Source: Azadirachta indica
Lineage: Eukaryota; Streptophyta; Magnoliopsida; Sapindales; Meliaceae
Direction: 5' to 3'
Length of the DNA: 64,000 bases
NCBI GenBank assembly: GCA_022749755.1
Contig: CM040453.1
Coordinates: forward strand, 11,293,368-11,357,367
The notes beneath the pieces were generated by a model. That model searched no databases. It saw nothing but the letters and a program-made list of their open reading frames with translations, and was not told the DNA's origin. Position numbers and translations under genes: made by a program. Positions 11,553-23,100 of this stretch are shown here, piece by piece (the stretch's first letter is position 1; each line of letters opens with the position of its first letter).

Positions 11553-11818
11553 GTTAATGGGAGATTTTTAATAGTAACCAAATTAAGAATTTATTTTTTT
11601 AAAAATCTACTATTTAAAATTTACATGAAAAATGATTCAATTGAACTAAAATACTCCCATAAAAATTTTAAAAAATAATCAATATTTACTTTCAATAAAG
11701 ATATTTTCGTCTAAAAAAATTTGAGTGGATCATTTTGATAACAAATTTTAAATAGTAAGTATTGATGAAAATTTAGCCTAAGTATGGAGTATTTTCGTTA
11801 ATTTTCTCAAAATTCTTT
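11553..11818. mobile_element. 0.26 kb insertion present only in copy B
   Basis: Copy A reads straight through from CCCAAGAAAA to TCAATCAACTC, whereas copy B has about 260 extra bases between the equivalent flanks. The insert contains inverted internal stretches (CTACTATTTAAAATTTA near 11608-11624 and AAATTTTAAATAGTAAG near 11744-11760) and GTTAAT near both ends. MITE-like, with no reliable target-site duplication. Confidence 0.45.
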
Positions 11819-12123
11819 TAATCAACTCAATGGAGGAATGGATTGAGATTTTCTGTACAATAAGTTGCGGTGCCAGATCTAGACCATTCGTTAAATTTGA
11901 CAATTTATTTAAAGAATTTTGATGGATGGACCAGATGAATATTAAAAGATGTGATGTAAAATTAATGAACAAGTATCAAATTAATTAAATAAATTATGTG
12001 AATAATAAAATAACAAACATAAGTTGCATTTATAATTTTTTAAAAATCAAAATATTACAAATCATTATGTATTTTTTTTAAAAATTCATTATTATTTAGA
12101 AATAAGAAGAGATTTAATATTAA

Positions 12124-13309
12124 GAAGTTTTAACACATACCTCCCCTGAGGCTTGAAATTTTAACATTTAAATGAAAGGTTTAAAAAAAAAAACACACTT
12201 ACCTCTTCTGAACTATTAGTTGACTATTTAATCTTATTTATATGATTATAATACTCTTAATTGCTTCAAAGTAAAGTATAAAAAATTCAATTTGTATCTA
12301 ATAAAAAATAATTTATATTTATATTTATTTAAAAATTAGAAATTTAATTAATGACAATTTAATTTACGATTTTAACACTTAAATGAAAATTTTAAGAAAA
12401 AACACACTTACCTCCCTTGGACCATCAATGGACCATGTATTTTCACTTAAAATGACAATAATACCTTTAATTACTTTAAAATAAAGTTTAAGAAACTCAA
12501 TTTTAATTTATTTGATGTTCAAAAAATTAAAATAATTAAAATTTTGATTAATGACAATTATAATTTATATTTATTTAAAATTGATTTAAATTAAAATTTT
12601 ATTTAATGATATTTAAAATTAGCAATTTAGGCATGTTGATATTTTTTTCTAATTTTTCGTCATTGCGTAGTTCTATCAAATTTTTTTGTCTAAACCCAAA
12701 AGTTTACATTTGCTTTACGAGTCATAAGATTAATATTGAAGTATAGATTTAATATAAATGTATATAACATAAATTTAGTTATTAAAGTATTTTTATAAGA
12801 AGAATGAAATTGATAAAGTTATAAAATTGTTTAGTGAAATAAAAAAAATATAGTTTATTGCGGGAGAATTTGTAAAAGAGGGGAGTAAGAAAGGCGACGG
12901 TTTTGTATATTAGGATTTGAGATTTGGATAAATATGATATATAAATAAAAATTAAATTCCTATTTTAAGTAAATATTAACTAAATATAAACTAAAATTAT
13001 TAAGTTAAATTATCATTAATTAAATTCTTAATTTTAATAAATATTAAATACACGTAAACTAAAATTGTTAAATTAAATTGTCATTAATTAAATTTCTAAT
13101 TTTTAAAAAAATATAAATTAAAATTATGTTTTATTACATAAAAAGTGAATTTTTTTTGCTTTACTTTGAAGCAATTAAGAGTATTATAGTCATATAAATA
13201 AAATTGAATGGTCAACTAATAGTTCAGAAGAGGTAAACGTACCTTTTCTTAAACCTTTCATTTAAATGTTAAAATCTGAAATTTCAAGAGAAGTATGTGT
13301 TAAAACCCC
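12124..13309. mobile_element. 1.19 kb element with ~150 bp terminal inverted repeats, Mutator-like, only in copy B
   Basis: A 9-bp direct repeat TTAATATTA flanks it (12114-12122 and 13310-13318). The ends are long inverted repeats: left 12124-12275 and right 13159-13309 pair over about 150 bp at close to 90% identity, beginning GTTTTAACACATAC on each. A diverged third copy of the terminal sequence lies inside at about 12370-12490. No transposase frame is present. Long TIRs plus a 9-bp duplication are typical of Mutator-like non-autonomous elements. Copy A at about 5875-5890 is unoccupied. Confidence 0.8.
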
Positions 13310-13902
13310 TTAATATTAATAATGAGAGATATGCTATCAATTTCATAAAAGAAAAATGCTTCATGTTTTTCAATTAATTAATGATAAATTAATTAAATTT
13401 TGTACTTCATTGAGTTTATTTTATTTTTTTGAATCTATAAAAGCAAACATTATTTTAAAAAAATAACTTTTGAATATGACTTGACAGTAATGATGTTTTG
13501 CCAAATTAATTGATAATTAAAAATTTTATCAATATAATTAAAATTTAAATTCACAGTAAATTTATGTTCATTTTAATTTGGTTTTTTTATTAGTTAAAAA
13601 GATTTTTTATACAATGAAACCATTTTCAAATTTTTTTACTTTTTTAATGTTTAGTAAAATTTTTGATTTGTTGTAGTTAAATAAATTTTATGAAGTATAA
13701 ACTTCAAATTCAATAAAAAAAAATAATTTTTGTTGGTTTCTTTAACCTACTTTTGTGGGTTAAAAAGTAATTAAAAATGTAATAGGTACATTAAAGATAA
13801 CATCTATACTAAGTTTTGTACCTGAGAAAATGTAAGTAAAATTCATAAATGATGACTATACAAAGTATTTAAATTTAGAGTAAATTTATATACTTATGAT
13901 TA

Positions 13903-14371
13903 AAGGTGAACACAATTTAATTTTGCCCAGGTTTGGTTGAAATTAGAGCAGATTGAAAAATTTTGAGTCTCTTTTTTCCAAAACTGAGTTGGATCAAATA
14001 TAAAAATAGAATAGGTCTGAATACATGTAAAACAAGATTGAATTCGTCAATTCTAGTCCAACCCAAATTAGTTTCCAAAGTTCTTTTTTTCTTTTTTTAC
14101 GATTTGTCCTTTTTTCTTTTATTTACTCAAAAAATAATGTTGTTTAATATTTAACAAATGTAAGTGTTTTGATGGTATAATATAGAACAAAAATTTTCGA
14201 TCTAGTCTAAATTTTGTGCACCAAACCAAATAAAAAGTTTTGGTTTTTCAAAAATTAAAACCAACTCCAGACTTAATATCATGTGAAACTGAATCGAACT
14301 TATCTTTTTCAGTCTAATCCTATTCAATTTTCTAAGTTTCAATTTCTTTGGTCAATTCTTACATGTGATTA
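13903..14371. mobile_element. About 470 bp insertion in copy B, hAT-like MITE
   Basis: The flank is shared with copy A near 6390-6400 and the insert is absent there. Short direct repeat TGATTA at both edges. The start AAAGGTGAACACAATTTAAT and the complementary end (TAAGAATTGACCAAAG on the opposite strand) are imperfect inverted repeats of the AGGGGTGAGCA type common among plant hAT-derived MITEs. Open frames inside do not resemble proteins. Confidence 0.5.
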
Positions 14372-15063
14372 GTATGAGTAAATTATCATACCTTACTCTA
14401 ATCATTTTATTATAACTTTATAGATATTAGTATTTTATCTTTTCTTAAATATTAAATAAATAGTATAATAGGTCCTCAAGTATTGGTAAAATAACAGAAA
14501 AAAAAGACATTTTAATCATTTAAAATAAGTAGATTTAAATATTTTTAAAAAAAGTTAGGGTTGAGATGAAGACATATTTAAAAGATATAATAATGTTAAA
14601 CATACAAACTTTCATAAAACTCATTTTATATAAAATAATGCGATAACCTTATTATATTACAACATTATATCCCATACAATTTATTTTTTCTTTTACTTTC
14701 ATAAATTTTCATTTATTTTTATAAAATTCTAGAACATGTGATACATAATATCATATTGTCATATTGATTTATAACATCGCCACTGCTCTCCCTAAAGCCA
14801 GCTTCATCACCCCTCATCTTGCTGTTGTCTCATACGCTCTAAAACTTAGCCACTTGGATAACATAATTGCTTTTCTGTAGGAAACAAGGCAAAAGAATTA
14901 TTATTAAAGAGAAATAACCGAACTACAAATCATAGGAGGACGTAAAACACCTCACTTATGAAAGACACAAAACTTGCACAAGTAAATAAAAATTTTTTAG
15001 AGAAGGCACCTGAAAATCATAGCACTTTATTGAAAACCTCATGATTCTGAAGGTGCTTATTCT
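14372..15063. other. Spacer of copy B before the BAHD gene
   Basis: AT-rich, matching copy A 6440-6780, then a stretch (14771-14875) with more normal base composition that has no counterpart in copy A, then the BAHD 3' flank with a polyadenylation signal at 15026-15031. No gene. Confidence 0.4.
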
Positions 15064-16359
15064 TCATAATCTAGCCCTTTTTGACAAAAACGGTTGAGTA
15101 TAAGAAAGGAATTCAGGATCTTGTTCAAATTTAGCCATTTCCTCTTTAGATAATGTAATGAATGCTTGAACACCTACGCCATCACTAGTGGGTGTCAAGG
15201 CTGCAACCTTATAATTCCCGGAAATAAAGGACATTAATGTGGGCTTTCCCCATCCGAAATCGGCTTCGTAAAATGGAAGTCTAGAAAGATCAGAAATATG
15301 AAACACTATACTGTTTGCAATTCCTTCAACCAGACCACCAACATGCATGCTCCTCTTATATTGATCAACCAAGTTCTTGACAGATTTGTGAACTTCTACT
15401 GCTAAATCATGATAGTCAATTCCCTTGTCAATCGGCAATTTTGCGATGCCTGTTGTCACAAGATTTCCAATAGACTGCGGTGGTAACGGTGGATTCACTT
15501 TATCTCGTAGATTGATAGGACTTACTACTACCATTTGTTTAGCAGTAGATTCATGTGTTTTTCTATCTGCATTCGCAATCTTTATCAGTGTACCTGAAAT
15601 AAGTGCGGATATGGCCTCAAAACGTGTTGGATGACACAGGTATCGCCCTCTGCCAATTTTTTCTCTCAGAGCAGCTATCTTTCTACCATCAAACGTAAAA
15701 TGTTTTCCTACTATTTCAGTTGGAGTGTCATGACAATGATTTTGTTCGTAAAGACTTCTCAACGATGCAAAGGCATCATATGGAGGATAGATGGAGGAGT
15801 AATCGACAACCACATTCTTTATATCATTGGCGCCACCTGCAACTTCTGCCCAGCTTTTGACAAAGTAAGCCAAAGTTGTTGCATCGAAAATAATATGATT
15901 AAAGCAAACAGCGATTGCAATCCCACCGGAATCGAAGTAATTGACCTGCAAGATTAGGTTGACAGGATAAGTAGATGGAATTTCTTGCATATTACCATTT
16001 AACGGGACTAGCTGGTTGAATAGATTGCTGTCATTTTTCTGAAGAAGCTCATACATTTCACCAACAGTTACTTGAGTTTCGATAAAGAAGACACCATGAT
16101 CATTACATTCAATCGAAGCTCCATCTTTTTTTTGTCCTGCAATAGGGTAGTAATAGGTTAATGTTTTGGATAGAGAGTTTTTGAGATGGCTTGAGATTTT
16201 CATGGCATCTTTGCTTTGTGTTGATGAGTAAAAGAGAATCATGGAAAAGTACGCATTAAGACCAACATTATCAGGAAGGAAAAACTTGTGGGTTCTTAAG
16301 TGGGTTGGGGTTGGTGAAGATGGTTTGATGATTTCTGTAGAAATTATTTTAATTTCCAT
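15064..16359 (-). CDS. BAHD acyltransferase, vinorine synthase-like, copy B
   Basis: Single-exon frame of 431 aa with no gap against copy A (7423-8718) and about 49 differing residues by hand count. HIIFD is again at 155-159 and DFGWG at 367-371, so the catalytic frame is intact. The residues right after the catalytic motif differ (ATTLAYF instead of GATCAYF), and a second cluster of changes falls at 204-225 and 240-267, regions that often line the substrate channel in BAHD enzymes. Uninterrupted reading over 431 codons while the neighbouring FAR1 copy decayed suggests selection kept it. The upstream TATA motif is altered. Substrate unknown. Confidence 0.92.
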   Translation of the reverse strand: MEIKIISTEIIKPSSPTPTHLRTHKFFLPDNVGLNAYFSMILFYSSTQSKDAMKISSHLKNSLSKTLTYYYPIAGQKKDGASIECNDHGVFFIETQVTVGEMYELLQKNDSNLFNQLVPLNGNMQEIPSTYPVNLILQVNYFDSGGIAIAVCFNHIIFDATTLAYFVKSWAEVAGGANDIKNVVVDYSSIYPPYDAFASLRSLYEQNHCHDTPTEIVGKHFTFDGRKIAALREKIGRGRYLCHPTRFEAISALISGTLIKIANADRKTHESTAKQMVVVSPINLRDKVNPPLPPQSIGNLVTTGIAKLPIDKGIDYHDLAVEVHKSVKNLVDQYKRSMHVGGLVEGIANSIVFHISDLSRLPFYEADFGWGKPTLMSFISGNYKVAALTPTSDGVGVQAFITLSKEEMAKFEQDPEFLSYTQPFLSKRARL

Positions 16360-16419
16360 TTCTATTTTCCTGTCAGAAAGAAACTGGATTTGATGATTTT
16401 CTCTAAGTTCAATTACATC

Positions 16420-16427
16420 TTTTTATG
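16420..16427 (-). promoter_or_regulatory. Altered TATA motif of BAHD copy B
   Basis: Position equivalent to the copy A TATA box reads CATAAAAA on the gene strand, one base away from TATAAAAA, with flanking bases otherwise conserved. Confidence 0.4.
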
Positions 16428-16860
16428 CATAGAAGTAGGAGCAATAGGATAGGATATGGTCGGTTTAAGATTGCAATTACATCATAATCGAACCACATGA
16501 TTACGGTTTATGTTTCCATTAATTTCTTTTAGTTTCCATAATTTGACTATGCGGATCTCAAAATGTAAATATTTAAACAAACACCAATCACAACCACTTT
16601 ATAGACAATTAAAATATGAATATCTTATATCAGCTGGTTCCTATTTAGTCAAAAAACTTATAACTAAAATATAAAGTATTATTTTGTTTACGTAAAAAGA
16701 TTCTAGAAATCATAGATTGAAAGTCTTTTGTTTACACATGAATTAAATAAAAATTTTAAGTTTTAGAATTTATCTTTTAATAGGGGTTGATACTTAAAAA
16801 TTGACAACGTATCGAGTCCAAGCTCAAATCAAATTACGTGATTTTATTTTAATTTTATTT

Positions 16861-18179
16861 AAAAATTAAATTAAAATATTTTAATTTTTAAGTTGTAGTG
16901 ATTATTGAATAAAATTATTAAATATAAAATAAAAAAAAATATATAAATAAATAATAAATATCAGTTATTAGCCGAAAATTTATTTTATACGATTTTAATT
17001 TTAATTTAATTTTTTTATATTTTTCTTACGACACTGAAGAAATCAAATACATGCATATAGTACAACAATTAAATATTTACTTTAATGGTATTTTTCTTAT
17101 TTTGTAAGGTGTTCAATTGCCCACGTGAGAGACTCCCACCCAAATAATAGAAAGTTAATCTCTCACTGTCTTTCGTGTAAAGATATCTAGAGCGTACTAA
17201 ATTCTATTTTAGTAGATTTTTAACACATTATGAGTAATTATAAATTATAAATATAATAAAAAAGATACCGATTAATAACTAGTGTTTTCATTTGTTATTA
17301 TAGCAACTCTCAATTTTAAAACACAATACCTCAATAATAAATAAAACTTGGAACTTCCACTGCATTCCCAAAGGAGAGCTCAATTGAAAATAGAAACATC
17401 TAACCATAGCAAACAACTCTACTGTACCTAATAAACAAGGTTTAATTTAAAAAAAGAGTTGATATTGGAAAACAAGGTCATCATTCTGTCAACAAAATGC
17501 ACCTAATAAACACAAACTAACTAGCGCAGTTATTTTTTAGTAACTAAGAAATGCCCAAAAAAATGATTTTAGCATTAGATACCAAATATTAACCGGTGGA
17601 TTTTCCCACAAAATGTGAAGGGCAGATCCCCATAAATTTTTGGATAAACTTCCCTCATGTGAAGGGCAGATCCCTAAATACAAATTATGGATAGAATTAC
17701 CAATAAATTATAAATAATAAATAAAATTGTAATACTCAAAAAAAAAAAAAAAAATTTAGTCTTACTAAAAACGTTATAAGTTTTTCTTTTAATGTACAGC
17801 AAAAGCACTAAAATACCAAACGAAACCACAATATAATATAACATTGCGTCTTACAATTCACTCCAGCTCGCTTACACTAATTAGTGATAACTAAGGAGAA
17901 ACACCTAGAAAATAAGTGAATGTTTGAGGTAGTCACAAAGAAGTTATTAAATGAGAAGATGAAATTCAAAAGATATCAATTTTGTAAAACTCTACATCAT
18001 GTTCAAGGAACTGTAAGTAACATTAGCGTTTAAGAATTATCTTTTACAGAGGTAAGAGAGAAAAACAATAACAAGAATAATCTTGCTACTTGTATGTCAA
18101 TTATTTTCTACTCTATTGGGAACGTGAGCTGACAGCATGATTGAGCTGCCCGTCAAATTACTTTTATTTTTTGGGCAAT
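16861..18179. other. Gene-free DNA after the tandem array
   Basis: AT-rich. A short direct repeat GTGAAGGGCAGATCCC occurs twice (about 17617 and 17660). A long A-run lies near 17740. I see no coding exon, and the short minus-strand frame at 18097-18306 overlaps the duplicated segment and resembles nothing. Confidence 0.45.
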
Positions 18180-18820
18180 GTCCCAAATAAGAGTTCTGCA
18201 CTCTGGTGAAGGATCTTTGCCCCCTACAGAAAAGTTCGTGTTTGACAAAAGGGCTACACATGTAAAAATAATTTCTTCTAGCGAGATGCTTGTCTACAAT
18301 ATTCATATTGAAATTAGAGATGACAAATGAGTCCGGATTAATAAAATCAAGCCATTATATTGACTCATATTGGTCCTGAAATGAAACAAGATGTAAAATT
18401 AAAGGTGTCAAATGGGTCAAATCAGTATGTGAAATTAGAGGTGTCAAATGAATCGTACCGTAATAAAATCAGTGCATGAATTTAAAGTTGCCAAATGGGT
18501 TGGATCAGTACAATATGAGTCATTATAGTGGCTCCTACTGTCTAGAAATGAAACGAGATTATATTGGTTGAGCCAAGACAACATGTTCGACATCTCTAAT
18601 TTAAAGGTTTTATACCTCGTGAAGAAAGAATGATTCAGAAAGTACATCTATCACAATTTATTAAGTATTCAGCAAAATGTAATCCCTCAAATTCTTTCAA
18701 AATCACTTTGGTTACAACACTGGCATCCGTTTCATACGGAAGACATAAATATATGCATTGATTAAGAAAAACATAACTTGCAATGTAGCTGGCTACGTAG
18801 TAAAGTTAGAAACAGAAACA
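18180..18820. repeat. Second copy of the 945-1508 segment
   Basis: Same order and orientation as 945-1508, including the MITE. Longer because the sub-sequence AAATTAGAGGTGTCAAATG-like is repeated about three times inside the MITE. Confidence 0.75.
18311..18602. mobile_element. MITE, expanded copy
   Basis: Partner of the element at 1093-1290, ends AAATTAGAGATGACAAATGA and TTCGACATCTCTAATTT. The left end is iterated (near 18311, 18395 and 18430), giving about 290 bp against 200 bp. Confidence 0.55.
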
Positions 18821-20140
18821 ATGTCCCAAATAATTTACCACTTACAACCAAACTCCAAAGAAAATAAGTTTTATTAATATTTTTCTTCATCTTCCAATAT
18901 GGCCCAACTAATCCCACCAAAAGTAGTTGAGAAGCAGAGCAAAAGGCAAACAAGAATTTTACAATCAGTTCGTTAGTTATGTCAGGATCGGCTTCTAGGC
19001 TTTGTTCTTTAACCTTCCTACAAATTCATATTGAATCTTTGCAGCTCCATGGCAACGCCAGAAACGTAGCAGTTATTTACAATGCAACAACCAATATCAA
19101 GACCTTTGTATGCAAAGACTTTGAATTTTCCAAATCACTTCACGATAAGGTAGTTAATAGAGAATTAAACCATCACAAAACAATCGTGCAACAACCAATT
19201 TGCCTCTTGTTAAACAAAAATTAGGTCACAAAATTGCAAACCCCAGGGTTAATAATCATTTAGAATGGACACACAAGCATCCTATTAGCCCACAGTCTTT
19301 CAAACACAAACACCAAAACAAATACCAAGTAAACTTTATATATATTATTTGGCACAAACATATAACCACAGTAGCCACTCCAGTGCAACATAAGGAAAGA
19401 CCGAATGAACATATTCAACACAACAACAAAAATATGAAAGAGCACGCAAAGAGCAGATAAAGTTCAGACACACCTTAGTAACAGCAACCTGCTTAGACTT
19501 AGTTGATCTACATTTGTGTGATAGAGCCCTTGACAAGTGAGGAATCCCATCCATGATATTGACTGAACTCACCCTACAAGCAATAGCAAGGACAACAGAA
19601 AGGAAAATGGTTCTGTCATTCTGAATTCCACTCATATATGATGCATATAATGACTTAAAACCATGATCTGACATGAAGCAGTTCAGTTTCCACGGCTGAA
19701 AAAAAAAAAAAAAGACAATAATAATAATGAAAATCAGTGATAGCAGTTAATATTAGGATTTTGCAATGCTAGAAATTAGATTAGTCCCAAAATAATAAAA
19801 TAGACATCTTTACAATCATTTTTCAGTACAACAATGGAGGAAATTCCTTAATTGTACAATAGATAAAAACAAGTACTGAAATAAATACTCGGTATGATCT
19901 CCCAAAATTGACAACTGTGTACATGAATTTGACCTCTGTTATCTATAAGGCTGCATTGGCAGGCCCATTAGTCCCAAGCCTCTAAAATTGAATAATATAC
20001 CCTTCGGGCAGCAGCAAGTCTATAACTAGGAATTCGCCAGGATGTGACAAACTTTTAATGTGCTAAACAAAATTGCCGGGACAAACAATCAAAAAAGAGG
20101 ACTCAAATAAATACTACAAGATATTTCTAACAAAAATTCA
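18821..20140 (-). other. IF-2 3' region and unidentified sequence
   Basis: About 19970-20140 is probably 3' UTR of IF-2. The rest has no gene I can name, although it holds one well-formed exon-like block (19573-19695). A minus-strand frame between about 19025 and 18860 (KVKEQSLEADPDITN followed by a hydrophobic stretch) could be the remains of a tail-anchored protein; I cannot identify it. Confidence 0.3.
19573..19695 (-). pseudogene. Orphan exon-like block, unknown protein
   Basis: 123 nt (41 codons, phase 0 at both ends) open on the minus strand, preceded by a strong acceptor (T-run then CAG, 19696-19712) and followed by the donor GTGAGT. It reads PWKLNCFMSDHGFKS... ending AIACR. I do not recognise the protein. 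No compatible next exon was found: the obvious candidate near 19500 meets a stop in frame. Either a remnant of a lost gene, an alternative 3' exon of IF-2, or chance. Confidence 0.3.
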
Positions 20141-23100
20141 TCAGCACTCAATTCGAACAGCACCACTCTCTGATGAAATAAACTTGGGTTTTCTAAGCAC
20201 TTGCTCCAAACACTGGATGACGTCTCCGATCTGGAAATCATGCCAATCACGGATCACAAGTCCACACTCATTCCCCTTTGCCACTGTCTCCACATCCTGC
20301 TTCTCCCGCTTAAGGGATATACAAGATCCTTCAAAAACAACTTCTCCACTTCTCAGAAGCCTCATGGTTGATGACTTGGAGACACAGCCATCAATAACCC
20401 GACAACCAGCAATCTTCACATCATCACCTTTGGCCTTGCTCCGTCCTTTAAGCTCGAAGATATTCAGCACCTCAGCCTCCCCAGCAACCTGGGTCTCAAA
20501 AGTCCCAGGGGCCTTGTCTACAACCAAATTGCCAATTTGCTCCAAAAGATGATAGATCACACGGTGCATCATTATCTACACCCAACCCAAAAGAAGGCTT
20601 AACTAAGTTCAAGCTATCTACTTTAACTTCTTCACATGATAATTAAGGCAGAGGCGTAATCACGAATAACATAGACAAAGTACCTTGATACCAGCACGAG
20701 TTGCAGCCAGACTGACAGCAGTAGGTGGACTCTTTACATTGAATCCAACAATAGATGCTCCACATGCTTGTGCTAAGTCCACATCAGACTGGGAAATCGG
20801 CCCAACACCAACATGGACAACATTCAAGAAAACCTGTACCAGAGTTAAAGGGTGTACATAATTAATAAGATGGTGAGCAGGCTGAAGTTATGTAAAGAAT
20901 ACATAATATAGTGTGCAGCAACAGCATTTTCATTTGCATTGTTGCCTTGCCATGGAGAATTCCTGAGTACTGTATTGTTCTAAAGAATAGGGTTAAAAAA
21001 CAAACACAATATGAATAATTAATTACTAGTAAAATTTTGAGAAACTCTAGTAATGATCATCAATCAAATCACCAAAGAATAGAACTTTGCCAACAATTGA
21101 ATAGTTGAAACATCATGTGTATGGCTATAATATTTTGTCATACCTGGGGACTATTTAACGTTTTCAATGCATCTGTGACAGCTTGGACAGTGCCCTGCAC
21201 GTCTGCTTTCACAATTACTGGCATTTCAGCCCTCTTAGGCACATCTTCTGATGGTTCTGAAATTTCTGTCCTTTCCTCATTAATCTTCCTCAACCTGTCT
21301 TTCTCAAATTTCCTTTTCCTCCCTGAACTAAGCATTCTTGCTCGCTCCTCAGATTCCACAACAATGATATCATCACCAGCCATTGGAAGCCCCTTCAGTC
21401 CTTCAATCTCAACCGGCATTGCAGGTCTTGCTTTCTCTGTCAACATCCCCACCATGTCCCTGATAGCTCTTATTCTTCCCCACTCAGAGCCGACAACCAC
21501 ATGCTGACCACAAACCAATGTCCCTGCCTTTACTATTGCAGTAGCCAATGGACCTCGTCCCTTGTCTAGCCTTGCTTCCACCACATAAGCTTGGGCAGGC
21601 CCATCAATACGTGCTTTTAGGCTCATCATTTCAGCTTGAATAAGCAAAGCCACCTCCAAATCATCCAATCCGGTTTTCTTCACGGCTGAAACTTCAACCA
21701 CCTGAACCTTCCCACCCAAGTCCTCCAGTTCCAAGCCCTCCGCACCAAGCTGAGTCTTCACCCTCTCCGCGTCTGCAGCTGGTTTATCACATTTATTGAT
21801 TGCAACCACAATTGGTACATTAGCTGCTTTTGCATGGGCCATGGCTTCAAGTGTTTGGGGCATCACTCCATCATCAGCAGCTACAACTAGCACAACTATA
21901 TCAGTGACTGCTGCACCCCTTGCTCGCATTGCACTGAATGCAGCATGACCAGGGGTGTCGAGGAATGTAATTGATGCCCCAGATGGCATACCAACAACAA
22001 ATGCACCCAGATGCTGAGTTATGCCTCCAGCTTCCTTGACTGCCACTGATGTTTGGCGTAAAGCATCTAAAAGTGAAGTTTTACCATGGTCAACGTGACC
22101 CATGACTGTTACAACTGGAGGGCGTGGTAGGATTTCAGTTCCTTCAGTGGCATGTATCCTCCTTACATTGAAACCGACTTCCTGCAAAATCACTCAGAGT
22201 AAGTTTTCCACATTCAACTAGACTTTATTCTCAAAAATTTACAGGTGCACACTACAAGAGACACAAAATGATTCAAAAAGCATGCATACATAAAGACATA
22301 TATTTTGATTGGGTGCAGAGAAAAATCTATGATGAAAACAAATGAGGTAAAATTTGTTTTTCTGTGTGGAAATGAAGAATATTGGATCCAGATAACAATC
22401 TATGAAGAAAACAAATGAGGTAAAATTTGTTTTTCTTTGTGAAAATGAAGAATTAAGCATTTTCACAAAATACCTAATGATCATCAATGTGGTGTTTAAG
22501 ACTGTAAACAATATTTTACACAAGTAAGGGGAAATACCATTGCAACCAACTCTGAGACATCAATGCTTAGCGGCTCAAACTCCGAGTTAACCTTTTCCCC
22601 AACATTTACAAGAATATCCTGCAAAGTGGCTATCGATGCACCAGATTGCTTTGCAAGCTCAATAACTGTCATGCCTTCAAATATTTCGATTGTTTTATCT
22701 TGCAACTTAGTTGTTTTTAAGGGTTTAGGAGGCACATATGCAGCTTCAACAGGTGGTTTCCCAACTTCCCTTTTCCTAAATTTCCCTTTGTTGCTCTCTC
22801 TCTTGGCTGTCTTAAGACCAAAAGAGTCCTCATTTCTTCTTCTAGCCAAAAGTTCTGGAGTTGCATGCAGGCACCTAAATAAGATAGGAAGTGGTTATTT
22901 CAACTTAACCTTAAGGTAACAAACTATAACACAATCTTCAGAGACTAAGAAGAAATAAAAGCACAATACACTGTTTGCATATTCCATACACAATTTCTTG
23001 CCAGCAAACAGTGACCTAGGTCAAAATTTTATATTAAAGAGTTATCTAGCAATCAAAAAAGGAAAAGAGAAAGTTCATAAATATAACTATGAATGTCAAA

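Larger units (their letters stand above)
9229..16860. repeat. Tandem duplication, copy B
   Basis: Second unit of the FAR1-BAHD tandem repeat in direct orientation. It lacks the copy A insertion at 4461-5695 but holds at least three insertions of its own (about 11553-11818, 12124-13309, 13903-14371). Confidence 0.9.

Noticed and set aside
20073..20552. 159-codon plus-strand frame
   Set aside because: Antisense shadow of the IF-2 C-terminal exon.
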